NCBI GenBank assembly: GCA_016292545.1
Contig: JAEDIG010000043.1
Coordinates: 1-17,812, forward strand
Reading direction: 5' to 3'
Length of the DNA stretch: 17,812 nucleotides
From: Bacteroidaceae bacterium
GTDB lineage: Bacteria > Bacteroidota > Bacteroidia > Bacteroidales > Bacteroidaceae
The notes below the pieces were generated by a model. It was given only the letters and a program-made list of their open reading frames with translations, ran no database searches and was not told the DNA's origin. Both the position numbers and the translations under genes were made by a program. This document shows, in pieces, positions 1 through 7,040 of the stretch; the first letter of the stretch is position 1; every line of letters begins with the position of its first letter.

Positions 1-40
1 TTGTTATAAAATGTGTCTACCTATATCAGTACAAGACAAT

Positions 41-56
41 GGGATGATGCCATCCC
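41..56. terminator. Weak hairpin, possible end of an upstream transcript
   Basis: A 6-bp inverted repeat (GGGATG at 41-46, CATCCC at 51-56) encloses a 4-nt loop. No clear T-run follows on the plus strand, so it is a poor intrinsic terminator. It could close a gene lying before the window. Apart from this and the promoter at 120-152, I see nothing coding in 1-177. Confidence 0.25.
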
Positions 57-119
57 TTCACGATGAACTGTTACTCGCCCGAACCATTTTGTTAAAGAAG
101 TGTTAAAGATGAAGATTTA

Positions 120-152
120 TTTGGTTCATGTGAGAGAAACTGCATACTTTTG
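120..152 (+). promoter_or_regulatory. Bacteroidetes-type promoter of the ABC/GntR operon
   Basis: TTTG at 120-123 and an exact TAnnTTTG element (TACTTTTG, 145-152) are separated by 21 nt, matching the known Bacteroidetes primary sigma consensus (-33 TTTG, 19-21 nt spacer, -7 TAnnTTTG). Transcription would begin near 157-160, about 20 nt before the ATG at 178. This is the best promoter in the window, and it rules against the longer reading frame from 100, whose start lies upstream of the promoter. Confidence 0.75.
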
Positions 153-177
153 CAGTGTACTATTTAACTATTACACT

Positions 178-885
178 ATGATTCGATTCGAGAACGTGAA
201 TTTCTGCTACAATCGTTCGCACCAAGTGCTACACGATTTCAGCCTGGAACTGCCCGACGGAGGCATATACGGCCTGCTGGGGAAGAACGGCACAGGCAAG
301 AGCACCATGCTCTACCTGATTATGGGACTACTGCACCCACAAAAGGGGCGAGTGACCGTGGACGGCACCGACACGGCACTGCGCGACCCGAACCTGCTGG
401 CCGACATGTTCATCGTGCCAGAAGAATACAATCTGCCGCATGTGTCGCTAAAGCAGTATGTGGACAGCATTGCGCCCCTCTACCCCAACTTCAGCACCGA
501 CCTGCTCGAACGCTGCCTCAGGGATTTTGAGATGGACGCACAAATCCATCTGGGGAACCTCAGCATGGGACAGAAGAAAAAGGTGTACATGTGTATCGCA
601 CTGGCTGCCGGCACCCGCTACCTGCTCATGGACGAACCCACAAACGGACTGGACATCCTCTCGAAAAGCCAGTTCCGGAAGGTGGTGATCTCCGGCATGA
701 CCCCCGACAAGACCATCCTCATCAGCACCCACCAGGTGCACGACGTGGAGCGCCTCGTGGACCACGTGGCCATCATCAGTAACAACGGAGTGCTGCTCAA
801 TGAGCCTCTGGTGGAGCAAGATGCCCCCATCGACCTGGAACAACTATTCATCCAAACCATCCAATCAAAAGCCTCTCAATCATGA
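178..885 (+). CDS. ABC transporter ATP-binding protein (YtrB-like, GntR-linked)
   Basis: A 235-residue ATPase subunit that powers a small ABC transporter, cytoplasmic and bound to the membrane protein encoded next. Visible motifs: Walker A GKNGTGKST (35-43), signature LSMGQ (128-132), Walker B LLMDEP (149-154) with E153 as the catalytic base, D-loop at 158-159, and H-loop H185 in STHQ. The usual Q-loop glutamine is replaced by acid in VPEEY (80-84). The start at 178 was chosen because the frame from 100 would begin upstream of the promoter at 120-152, and the protein from 178 opens directly with the first strand of the ABC fold. The next gene overlaps by 4 nt (ATGA), so translation is probably coupled. 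With a YtrA-type GntR gene in the same unit, the family context is stress or antibiotic response export; the substrate cannot be told. Confidence 0.93.
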   Translation: MIRFENVNFCYNRSHQVLHDFSLELPDGGIYGLLGKNGTGKSTMLYLIMGLLHPQKGRVTVDGTDTALRDPNLLADMFIVPEEYNLPHVSLKQYVDSIAPLYPNFSTDLLERCLRDFEMDAQIHLGNLSMGQKKKVYMCIALAAGTRYLLMDEPTNGLDILSKSQFRKVVISGMTPDKTILISTHQVHDVERLVDHVAIISNNGVLLNEPLVEQDAPIDLEQLFIQTIQSKASQS

Positions 886-1718
886 AACATCCTGCATTCC
901 AATGGTCCCGCTTCTGCAAGTATGCACGCTGGGACGCCACCATCAACATGCCCTTCTATCAGAAGATGATGCTCCTGCTGCTGGGAATCATGTGCATGCC
1001 CGTGGTTTTTGTCTACATCCTGCTGCCCTCCTTCGTTGGTTTCCATCTTCCTCAGGGAAACGATGCCACCGACCTCATGACCACCATCACCATGGTCGTG
1101 GCCAGCATCATCCCCTTTATTGCAATGGGCTACACCTTCCACAACATGCTCACACGCCGGGGACGCATTCTGGAGCTCACCATCCCCGCCTCCACGCTGG
1201 AACGCTTCACGTGGCACGTGTTGATGGCTACTGTGGGCGTGCAGCTGGTGGTATGCCTGTGTGTGGGCGTGGCCGACCTGTGTCACATCCTGCTGTCCAC
1301 CTTCGTGTACAGGCTTGAAAACGTGTATTCCTACTGGTGGCGCATCTATGGGCAACTGGGCATGCAGCTCCCCGCCCATGAGCCGGGGCTGGCCTTGTTC
1401 GGTGGGCTGATGCTGCTCAACAACATGGCCTTCTATATGATGGTGAACGCATGGAAATACAAGTTCAACATTACCTATACACTGATATTCAAGATTGTGC
1501 TGAGCATGGCTGCGATGTTCTGCCTGGGATGTATAGTGAACCATTGGATAGAGAGCGATGTGGCATCACTGGAGCAGCTCGTGAAAACAATGTCCGACAA
1601 CGCGCAAAACACAGTCTGGCTGGCCAACCTGTTCCTGGCATTGCTGCTGGCTGCACAGGTGTATGTGGCCTACCGGCTCTACAGCAAGGCACAAGTGATC
1701 ACCCGCAGAAACCCTTAA
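882..1718 (+). CDS. ABC transporter membrane (permease) subunit
   Basis: A 278-residue integral membrane protein with about six hydrophobic helices (roughly 29-48, 66-86, 108-138, 166-188, 195-219 and 240-265) and a basic N-terminal cytoplasmic stretch. It has no enzymatic motif. It starts inside the last codons of the ATPase gene (ATGA overlap at 882-885) and is followed 13 nt later by a GntR regulator. The arrangement ATPase, hydrophobic partner, GntR is the known layout of YtrA-regulated ABC systems, so it is called the transmembrane subunit by context and topology rather than by a recognised signature. It could form a homodimeric channel with two copies of the ATPase. Substrate is unknown. 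Confidence 0.82.
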   Translation: MKHPAFQWSRFCKYARWDATINMPFYQKMMLLLLGIMCMPVVFVYILLPSFVGFHLPQGNDATDLMTTITMVVASIIPFIAMGYTFHNMLTRRGRILELTIPASTLERFTWHVLMATVGVQLVVCLCVGVADLCHILLSTFVYRLENVYSYWWRIYGQLGMQLPAHEPGLALFGGLMLLNNMAFYMMVNAWKYKFNITYTLIFKIVLSMAAMFCLGCIVNHWIESDVASLEQLVKTMSDNAQNTVWLANLFLALLLAAQVYVAYRLYSKAQVITRRNP

Positions 1719-1731
1719 CACACTTCGCACT

Positions 1732-2118
1732 ATGGAATTCAAAGGCCAGCAACCCATCTATCTGCAAATAGCGGAGCTCATCTGCAGCCAGATTCTGGAG
1801 GGCACGTATGCCGAGGACGACCGTCTGCCCAGCGTGCGCGAATATGCCACCCAGGTGGAAGTGAACGTGAACACACTGGTGCGATCATACGACTGGCTCA
1901 GCCAGCAGGGCATCATCTACAACCGCCGAGGGCTGGGCTACTACGTGAGTCCCGGCGCTGTCGGGTGCATCTCCAGCCAGCGCCGCCGGTATTTCTTCGA
2001 CCACACCCTGCCCGAGGTTTTCACCGTCATGCAGTCGCTGGGCATAGGGACGGACGAAGTCATGCGTGCGCACGACCAGTTTCTCCACAACCGGCAGACG
2101 GCAGACGGTCCAACATAA
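1732..2118 (+). CDS. GntR family transcriptional regulator, YtrA subfamily
   Basis: A 128-residue DNA-binding regulator. Residues about 8-72 form the winged helix of the GntR family: PIYLQIAELI, then RLPSVREYA, the recognition-helix region VNVNTLVRSYDWL, and the wing GIIYNRRGLGYYV. The short C-terminal part (about 73-128) has the two-helix dimerisation region of YtrA proteins, including LPEVFTVMQSLGI, and no effector-binding FCD or UTRA domain. It is the third gene of the ABC operon with no promoter of its own visible, so it probably represses the operon from the promoter at 120-152 (inference from the family). The frame stays open past the TAA into a hydrophobic segment; see the mini-ORF at 2146-2196. 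Confidence 0.92.
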   Translation: MEFKGQQPIYLQIAELICSQILEGTYAEDDRLPSVREYATQVEVNVNTLVRSYDWLSQQGIIYNRRGLGYYVSPGAVGCISSQRRRYFFDHTLPEVFTVMQSLGIGTDEVMRAHDQFLHNRQTADGPT

Positions 2119-2145
2119 TCCACCCACACATACACGTGGCGCAAC

Positions 2146-2196
2146 ATGATTCCCCGCATTATCCTCTGCATCATCGTGGCTGTGCTCCTCGGCTGA
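2146..2196 (+). CDS. Possible 16-residue hydrophobic mini-ORF
   Basis: ATG at 2146 begins a 16-codon frame ending TGA at 2194-2196. The peptide is almost wholly hydrophobic (MIPRIILCIIVAVLLG), like a single short membrane helix. It is in the same frame as the GntR gene, with only the TAA at 2116-2118 and nine sense codons in between, so readthrough would append a hydrophobic tail to the regulator. The 3' part overlaps a strong hairpin. It may be a small membrane peptide, the decayed tail of a longer regulator, or chance. No homologue is recognised. Confidence 0.25.
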   Translation: MIPRIILCIIVAVLLG

Positions 2197-2210
2197 GGGC
2201 ACACGGCCAC
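2176..2210 (+). terminator. Strong imperfect hairpin after the GntR gene
   Basis: Three nested complementary blocks stack with small bulges: GTGGC (2176-2180) with GCCAC (2206-2210), TGTGC (2181-2185) with GCACA (2199-2203), and CCTC (2187-2190) with GAGG (2195-2198), around a GGCT loop. That makes 14 base pairs with a one-base and a two-base bulge. No U-run follows, so it may be a weak terminator, an mRNA 3' end stabiliser, or a folded element overlapping the mini-ORF stop. Confidence 0.45.
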
Positions 2211-2236
2211 ACTGCACCCCCCTACATGTATTAATA

Positions 2237-2244
2237 TATTATTG
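2237..2244 (+). promoter_or_regulatory. Possible -7 element of the ybjQ-like gene
   Basis: TATTATTG differs from TAnnTTTG at one position and lies 23 nt before the ATG at 2268, in an AT-rich stretch after the hairpin. No TTTG is found 19-21 nt upstream, so support is weak. Confidence 0.3.
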
Positions 2245-2267
2245 TATAACAAAAAAACATTACTACT

Positions 2268-2585
2268 ATGATTCTTACCACAACGCCCCAAATCGAAGGG
2301 CACCCCATCCAGGAGTACAAAGGCATCGTGGCCGGAGAAGTGATCTCGGGCGCCAACTTCCTGCGCGACATCAAGGCTTCGCTCACCGACTTCTTCGGCG
2401 GCAGGTCCACCACCTATGAGAACGTGCTGCAGCGCGCACTCGAAGAGGCCAAGGCCGAAATGACCATGCGGGCCGAAAAGATGGGTGCCAACGCCATTGT
2501 AGGCATCGACATCGACTATGAAACCGTGGGAGCAGAGAACTCGATGCTCATGGTTTCGGTGAGCGGCACAGCAGTGGTCATCTGA
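2268..2585 (+). CDS. YbjQ/UPF0145 (DUF74) family protein
   Basis: A 105-residue cytoplasmic protein that matches the YbjQ/UPF0145 family along its whole length. Recognisable blocks are the N-terminal MILTTTPQIEG, the central GEVISGANFLRD, the FGGRS turn, the helix with ALEEAKAEM, and the late GANAIVGIDIDYE strand. The family forms a small homo-oligomeric ring and has been described as a putative heavy-metal-binding domain, but its role is not settled. Its length is normal for the family. It stands alone between the hairpin ending the ABC/GntR unit and the terminator at 2607-2638, so it is probably monocistronic. Confidence 0.93.
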   Translation: MILTTTPQIEGHPIQEYKGIVAGEVISGANFLRDIKASLTDFFGGRSTTYENVLQRALEEAKAEMTMRAEKMGANAIVGIDIDYETVGAENSMLMVSVSGTAVVI

Positions 2586-2606
2586 CCAAACCCACCAGAT
2601 TGAGAA

Positions 2607-2638
2607 AGAGGATGTGCCAAGAGTCGGGCACATCCTCT
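2607..2638. terminator. Bidirectional intrinsic terminator
   Basis: A perfect 12-bp stem (AGAGGATGTGCC at 2607-2618, complement at 2627-2638) has an 8-nt loop. On the plus strand it is followed by GAATCTTATTTT, and on the minus strand by TTCTCAATC, so it can end both the ybjQ-like transcript and the convergent POT/DMT transcript whose last stop codon is at 2667. Confidence 0.85.
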
Positions 2639-2666
2639 GAATCTTATTTTCCTCCTCCTGCTTTCA

Positions 2667-3572
2667 TTATAGCAGTTGCTTGATGGCATAGTAGAGTTTC
2701 TTGCCGGCCACCAGCAGCGACACAGCCATGAGGATGAGCACTATGCCCACAAACATGCGCGGAGTGATGACCTCATGGAAGACCAACGTGCCCACAACCA
2801 GAGCGGTGATGGGCTCCAGAGCTCCAAGAATGGCGGCATAGGTGCTGCCGATGTGGTGGATGCTGATGGTCATGGTGACAAGCGAGATGATGGTGGGGAA
2901 CAGGGCCAGACAGAAGGCACACAGCCAACCCATGGGAGAGGAGGGCAGCTGCAGGCCGGTGAGGAAATCGAGGCGCACCACATAGATGGTGATGCCTGCA
3001 AGCAGCACATAGAAGGTGAGCTTGGGTGTGTTCATCTCCTTCACGGCCGAATGGTTGACACCCACTATATAGATGGCATAGGAGAGGGAGGACAGCATCA
3101 CGAAGGACACGCCCAGCAGGGAGAGGGGTGTGCCGTCGCCCGTCTTGCCCAGCAGTACAATGCCCACCAGGGCCATGAGCATGCACAGCCACGTGAGCCA
3201 GGAAAACTTTTCATGAAAGAACAGCCCCATAATCACGGCCACCATCACGGGATACATGAACAGGATGGTGCTGGCAATGCCTGCATCCATGTGGTTATAG
3301 CTGAGGAAAAGGAACAGGCTGCTGGCCGAAAAAAGCAGCCCGAAGGCCACCAACGGCACCACCTCCCGACGGCGCACACGCATGGGCACGCCCTGCAGGC
3401 GAAGCATCAGGCCCAGCATGAGAATGGCAAACAGATAGCGGAAAAAGAGCACGCTGTCCACCATCATTCCACTCTTGTAGAGCGGAAGGGCAAACAATGG
3501 ATTGAGTCCATAGCTGGCAGCAGCTATGGACCCCATTGTAAAACCTTTTACCTTTGGCGAAAAGTGATGCAT
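2667..3572 (-). CDS. DMT superfamily transporter, EamA type
   Basis: A 301-residue inner-membrane protein with about ten hydrophobic helices in two repeated EamA halves (about 13-145 and 155-292). The end of each half carries the family pattern: YPVMVAVIMGLFFHEKFSW in the first and GALEPITALVVGTLVFHE in the second. EamA proteins usually export metabolites or amino acids; the substrate is not predictable. The start used here lies 6 nt after the POT transporter stop, so the two are co-transcribed. A second Met 12 codons in (position 3536), just ahead of the first helix, is an alternative start. The gene ends just before the shared terminator at 2607-2638. Confidence 0.9.
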   Translation of the reverse strand: MHHFSPKVKGFTMGSIAAASYGLNPLFALPLYKSGMMVDSVLFFRYLFAILMLGLMLRLQGVPMRVRRREVVPLVAFGLLFSASSLFLFLSYNHMDAGIASTILFMYPVMVAVIMGLFFHEKFSWLTWLCMLMALVGIVLLGKTGDGTPLSLLGVSFVMLSSLSYAIYIVGVNHSAVKEMNTPKLTFYVLLAGITIYVVRLDFLTGLQLPSSPMGWLCAFCLALFPTIISLVTMTISIHHIGSTYAAILGALEPITALVVGTLVFHEVITPRMFVGIVLILMAVSLLVAGKKLYYAIKQLL

Positions 3573-3578
3573 CCTACC

Positions 3579-5162
3579 TCAGCTCACACGATTGAGTTTC
3601 TTGATGACAGAGAAGATGAAGGCTGCGGCCAGCAGGCAGATGACCATGAGCGTGCCCCACACGATGGTGAGGTCCATGCCCCACATGTGGCCCGGGATGC
3701 TCACCAGCTTGTTGCCGATGGCTGTAGCCACGAACCAGCCGCCCATCATCAGACCCTTGTACTTGACAGGAGCCACCTTCGTGACAAAGGAAATGCCGAT
3801 GGGGCTGAGCAGGAGTTCGGCAAAGGTGAGGATGAGATAGGTGTTCACAAGGAGTGCGGGAGCCACGTCGGCCTGGTGGGCATGGTTGACCGGATCAGCA
3901 GCGGGAAGACCCGTGGAACTGAGCGTCAGCATCAGATAGGCGGCAGCAGCCACCAGCATACCCAGTCCGATCTTGACGGGAGCCTTGGGCTCCTTGCCCT
4001 TCTTGGCCAGCCATCCGAAGAGGGCTATGCTCACGGGGGTGAGCATCACCACAAAGCAGGCGTTGAACTGCTGGAAGATGGGGGCGCTGATGCTGGTTGT
4101 CACACCAGGGGCAGGCACCATCTCATAGAGGAAGAATGCACCGGCAACCACCATCAGGCCGGCCAGCGTGCGGCTGATGCCCTTTGACTGGAACAGGCCG
4201 AAAAGGCCATACACGATGAAGATACATGCCAGCAGGTTGCGCACATCGAACATCATGCTCTCGATGCCCGTAGAGCTGGTGGCCGTATACTCATCGGCAA
4301 ACCATGTGAGCGTGAGTCCGTTCTGATGGAAAGCCATCCAGAAGAAGATGACCACGGCAAAAACAAGGCAGAGGCATACGATGCGCTCCTTGGTGTCGTC
4401 CTCGGCAGGCAGCTGGGCCTGGCTATCCGCCTTGGCAGCAGTGGTGGGGGCCTTTTTGGTAACGCCCGTAACATGGGCAAAAGTGCGCTTGCCTGCATAA
4501 TAGATAATGATGGATGCTATCACGCTCACACATGCCACGGCAAAGGCGAAATGATAGGAGTCGGCCTTGGAATAGCCCAGGGAGAGCTGTGCCCAGTTCA
4601 TCACGGCAATGGCAGCGGTGGGCGCAAAGAGCGCACCCAAATTGATGGCCATATAGAAAAGCGAGAAGCCGCTGTCGCGCTTGTCGGCAAACTCAGGGTC
4701 GTTGTAGAGGTCGCCCACCATCACCTGAAGGTTGCCCTTGAAAAGACCCGTGCCGAGCGACACCATGAGCAGGCCCGCACACATGGCCACAAGAGCCGGA
4801 TTGGCACCTCCCAAAGGCACGGACAGGATAAGATAACCGATAAACATCACAAAGATGCCTATGACCACCATCTTGCTGTAGCCATACTTGTCGGCAAGCA
4901 TACCGCCAAAGAGCGGCAACAGATACACCACGCTCAGGAATGTGGAGAATGTTTCGGAGGCCCATCCTGCATCAAAACCGAAATTGTCGCCCAGGAACAA
5001 GACGAACACAGCCAGCATCGTGTAGTAGCCGAACCGCTCGCCGGTGTTGGCCAAAGCAAGTGTCCACAAACCCTTTGGTTGCCCCTGATAGGAGAGCAGG
5101 AGGAACCAGAACCAAATCACAAACAGCCCCACAATCATGGGGGTTGATAGCATTTCAAACAT
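3579..5162 (-). CDS. Proton-dependent oligopeptide transporter (POT/PTR2, MFS)
   Basis: A 527-residue inner-membrane protein that should import di- or tripeptides with protons. POT hallmarks are visible: NTGERFGYY (39-47, the ExxERFxYY region), GTGLFKGN (137-144) and FSLFYMAINLGAL (166-178, PTR2 signature). The first position of the ExxER proton-coupling motif is Asn39 instead of Glu, while Glu42 and Arg43 are kept. An additional hydrophobic helix (about 8-25) precedes the usual first helix, and a charged Ala/Lys/Gln-rich loop separates the two halves. Divergent from sulP and upstream of the DMT gene in one unit. Its -7 box is at 5198-5205. Confidence 0.93.
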   Translation of the reverse strand: MFEMLSTPMIVGLFVIWFWFLLLSYQGQPKGLWTLALANTGERFGYYTMLAVFVLFLGDNFGFDAGWASETFSTFLSVVYLLPLFGGMLADKYGYSKMVVIGIFVMFIGYLILSVPLGGANPALVAMCAGLLMVSLGTGLFKGNLQVMVGDLYNDPEFADKRDSGFSLFYMAINLGALFAPTAAIAVMNWAQLSLGYSKADSYHFAFAVACVSVIASIIIYYAGKRTFAHVTGVTKKAPTTAAKADSQAQLPAEDDTKERIVCLCLVFAVVIFFWMAFHQNGLTLTWFADEYTATSSTGIESMMFDVRNLLACIFIVYGLFGLFQSKGISRTLAGLMVVAGAFFLYEMVPAPGVTTSISAPIFQQFNACFVVMLTPVSIALFGWLAKKGKEPKAPVKIGLGMLVAAAAYLMLTLSSTGLPAADPVNHAHQADVAPALLVNTYLILTFAELLLSPIGISFVTKVAPVKYKGLMMGGWFVATAIGNKLVSIPGHMWGMDLTIVWGTLMVICLLAAAFIFSVIKKLNRVS

Positions 5163-5197
5163 GACTTTAAAATTGATTTATATTAATAATTTTGGCA

Positions 5198-5205
5198 CAA
5201 AGGTA
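5198..5205 (-). promoter_or_regulatory. -7 promoter element of the POT/DMT operon
   Basis: The minus strand reads TACCTTTG, an exact TAnnTTTG match, 35 nt before the POT start codon. No good -33 TTTG is found. It faces the sulP -7 box at 5248-5255, with 42 nt between them. Confidence 0.6.
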
Positions 5206-5247
5206 GCGAAAAAGGATGAAAACACAGCATATTTACACGGCTTTTTG

Positions 5248-5255
5248 TAACTTTG
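5248..5255 (+). promoter_or_regulatory. -7 promoter element of the sulP operon
   Basis: TAACTTTG is an exact TAnnTTTG match. Transcription would start near 5262, giving a leader of about 23 nt to the ATG at 5285. The upstream ATG at 5216 would lie before the transcript start, which supports the shorter SulP start. No TTTG is seen at the -33 position. Confidence 0.6.
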
Positions 5256-5284
5256 TGATAAAATTTACAAACGATTTTAACTAC

Positions 5285-7030
5285 ATGAAAGGATTTGCAA
5301 TGAGACCCCGCTTGCTGGAATGCCTGAAAGGCTATGACAGAAGCACATTTATGAAGGACCTGATGGCAGGCGTGATTGTGGGCATCGTGGCACTGCCGCT
5401 GGCCATCGCGTTTGGCATTGCCAGTGGAGTGACCCCGGAGAAAGGCATCATCACCGCCATCATAGCCGGTTTCCTGATTTCCCTGCTGGGAGGCACCAAA
5501 GTGCAGATTGGAGGTCCCACGGGTGCATTCATCGTCATCATCTACGGCATCGTCACCAACCCCGAGTATGGTCTGCAGGGCCTGCTCATCGCCACCATCC
5601 TGGCCGGTGTGATACTGGTGGCACTGGGCATGTTCCGCCTGGGGGCAGTCATCAAGTTCATCCCCTACCCCATCATCGTGGGTTTCACGGCCGGTATAGC
5701 CGTAACCATCTTCACCACCCAGATGGGTGACATCCTGGGACTCACCCAGCAGGCCGTGAGCCAAAACGGCGAAGTCATCAACATTCCGCTGAAGACACCA
5801 GGCGACTTTGTGGGCAAATGGATATGCTATGCCCAGAACATCCACACATTCAACCCCTGGAACTTCTGCGTGGCCATAGGCAGCCTGCTGCTCATCATCT
5901 TCACCCCTATGATTACACGCAACATAAAGGTACTCAACAAGATTCCCGGCTCGCTCTACGGCATTGTGCTGGGCACCGTGGCCGTGTATCTGCTCAAGAA
6001 CAACCTGGGCATAGAAGGCATCGACACCATCGGCGACCGTTTCCACATCCAGGCCCAGCTGCCTGATATGGTGGTGCCCTCCATCACCACTGGCATGATA
6101 CAGAAACTGATGCCCGTGGCCTTCACCATCGCCATCCTGGGTGCCATCGAGAGCCTGCTCAGCGCAGCTGTAGCCGACGGTGTAATCAGCGACAAGCACG
6201 ACAGCAACATGGAACTGGTGGCACAGGGAGTGGCCAACATCGTGACGCCCCTGTTCGGGGGCATACCCGCCACGGGTGCCATTGCACGCACCATGACAAA
6301 CATCAACAACGGCGGACGCACTCCTGTGGCCGGACTCATCCATGCCGCCGTGTTGCTGCTCATCCTGCTCATCCTGATGCCCTATGCCGAGTACATCCCC
6401 ATGGCAAGCCTGGCTGCCGTGCTGGTGATTGTGAGCTACAACATGAGCGGGTGGCGCACCTTCAAGGGACTGCTCCGCAACCCCAAGAGCGACGTAATCG
6501 TGCTGATGCTCACCTTCTTCCTCACTGTGGTATTCGACCTCACCATTGCCATCGAGGTGGGCCTGATTACGGCATGTGCCCTGTTCATGAAGCGCATCAT
6601 GGAAACCACCGAAATCAGCGTTATCAAGGATGAAATCAATCCCGACACCGACCTGCACAAGACCGAAGAGCCTCTGGCCATTCCCGAGGGCTGTGCAGTA
6701 TATGAGATAAACGGACCCTTCTTCTTCGGTATCGCCAACAAGTTTGACGAACTGCAGGCCAACATCGGCCACAAGAAGCCGCGCGTGAGGGTCATCCGTA
6801 TGCGCAAGGTACCATTCATCGACTCTACAGGCATCCACAACCTGACCACGCTCATCGAGATGAACCATGCCGACGGCATCCACGTGATTCTCTCCGGTGT
6901 GAGACCTAAGGTGCACGAACAGCTGCGCAAGGCCAAGTTCTACGAGCTGATGGAGTCCGACCATATCTGTCCGCACATCGACATCGCCCTGGAGAAGGCA
7001 CGCGAGGTGCTGGCCACATCCGGCAAGTAA
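5285..7030 (+). CDS. SulP family inorganic anion transporter with STAS domain
   Basis: A 581-residue inner-membrane transporter of the SLC26/SulP family, which moves sulfate, bicarbonate or other anions with Na+ or H+. The first two thirds carry the transmembrane core, with the family blocks ALPLAIAFGIASG, GGTKVQIGGPTGAF and, later, GAIESLLSAAVADG. The C-terminal part (about 430-570) is a cytoplasmic STAS domain with FFFGIANKFDEL and the conserved loop FIDSTG, where Asp513 and Ser514 match the phospho-acceptor region of anti-sigma antagonists. Start: ATG at 5285 (another possible ATG at 5300), because the -7 box at 5248-5255 lies downstream of the ATG at 5216. It heads a probable operon; truA follows 10 nt after its stop. 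Sulfate or bicarbonate cannot be told apart from this sequence. Confidence 0.93.
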   Translation: MKGFAMRPRLLECLKGYDRSTFMKDLMAGVIVGIVALPLAIAFGIASGVTPEKGIITAIIAGFLISLLGGTKVQIGGPTGAFIVIIYGIVTNPEYGLQGLLIATILAGVILVALGMFRLGAVIKFIPYPIIVGFTAGIAVTIFTTQMGDILGLTQQAVSQNGEVINIPLKTPGDFVGKWICYAQNIHTFNPWNFCVAIGSLLLIIFTPMITRNIKVLNKIPGSLYGIVLGTVAVYLLKNNLGIEGIDTIGDRFHIQAQLPDMVVPSITTGMIQKLMPVAFTIAILGAIESLLSAAVADGVISDKHDSNMELVAQGVANIVTPLFGGIPATGAIARTMTNINNGGRTPVAGLIHAAVLLLILLILMPYAEYIPMASLAAVLVIVSYNMSGWRTFKGLLRNPKSDVIVLMLTFFLTVVFDLTIAIEVGLITACALFMKRIMETTEISVIKDEINPDTDLHKTEEPLAIPEGCAVYEINGPFFFGIANKFDELQANIGHKKPRVRVIRMRKVPFIDSTGIHNLTTLIEMNHADGIHVILSGVRPKVHEQLRKAKFYELMESDHICPHIDIALEKAREVLATSGK

Positions 7031-7040
7031 CACAAAGCAC

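Noticed and set aside
100..177. N-terminal extension of the ABC ATPase from the ATG at 100
   Set aside because: A good promoter lies inside this stretch (120-152) and the added residues match nothing in ABC ATPases.
3538..3551. Perfect inverted repeat GTAAAA/TTTTAC in the DMT gene start
   Set aside because: Only 6 bp with a 2-nt spacer, within codons of the DMT N-terminus; too short to call an operator.
3549..3556. Exact TACCTTTG on the plus strand inside the DMT gene start
   Set aside because: It would drive an antisense transcript, has no -33 element, and lies in coding sequence; likely chance.
2676..4187. Plus-strand open frame of 503 codons across the DMT and POT genes
   Set aside because: Runs antisense through two clear membrane protein genes and has a low-complexity His/Gln/Glu-rich composition. 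Artefact.
5169..5193. AAAATT/AATTTT inverted repeat in the POT leader
   Set aside because: AT-only repeat in an AT-rich intergenic region is expected by chance.
5216..5284. N-terminal extension of SulP from the ATG at 5216
   Set aside because: The -7 box at 5248-5255 would lie inside the coding region, and the extension is not part of the SulP fold.
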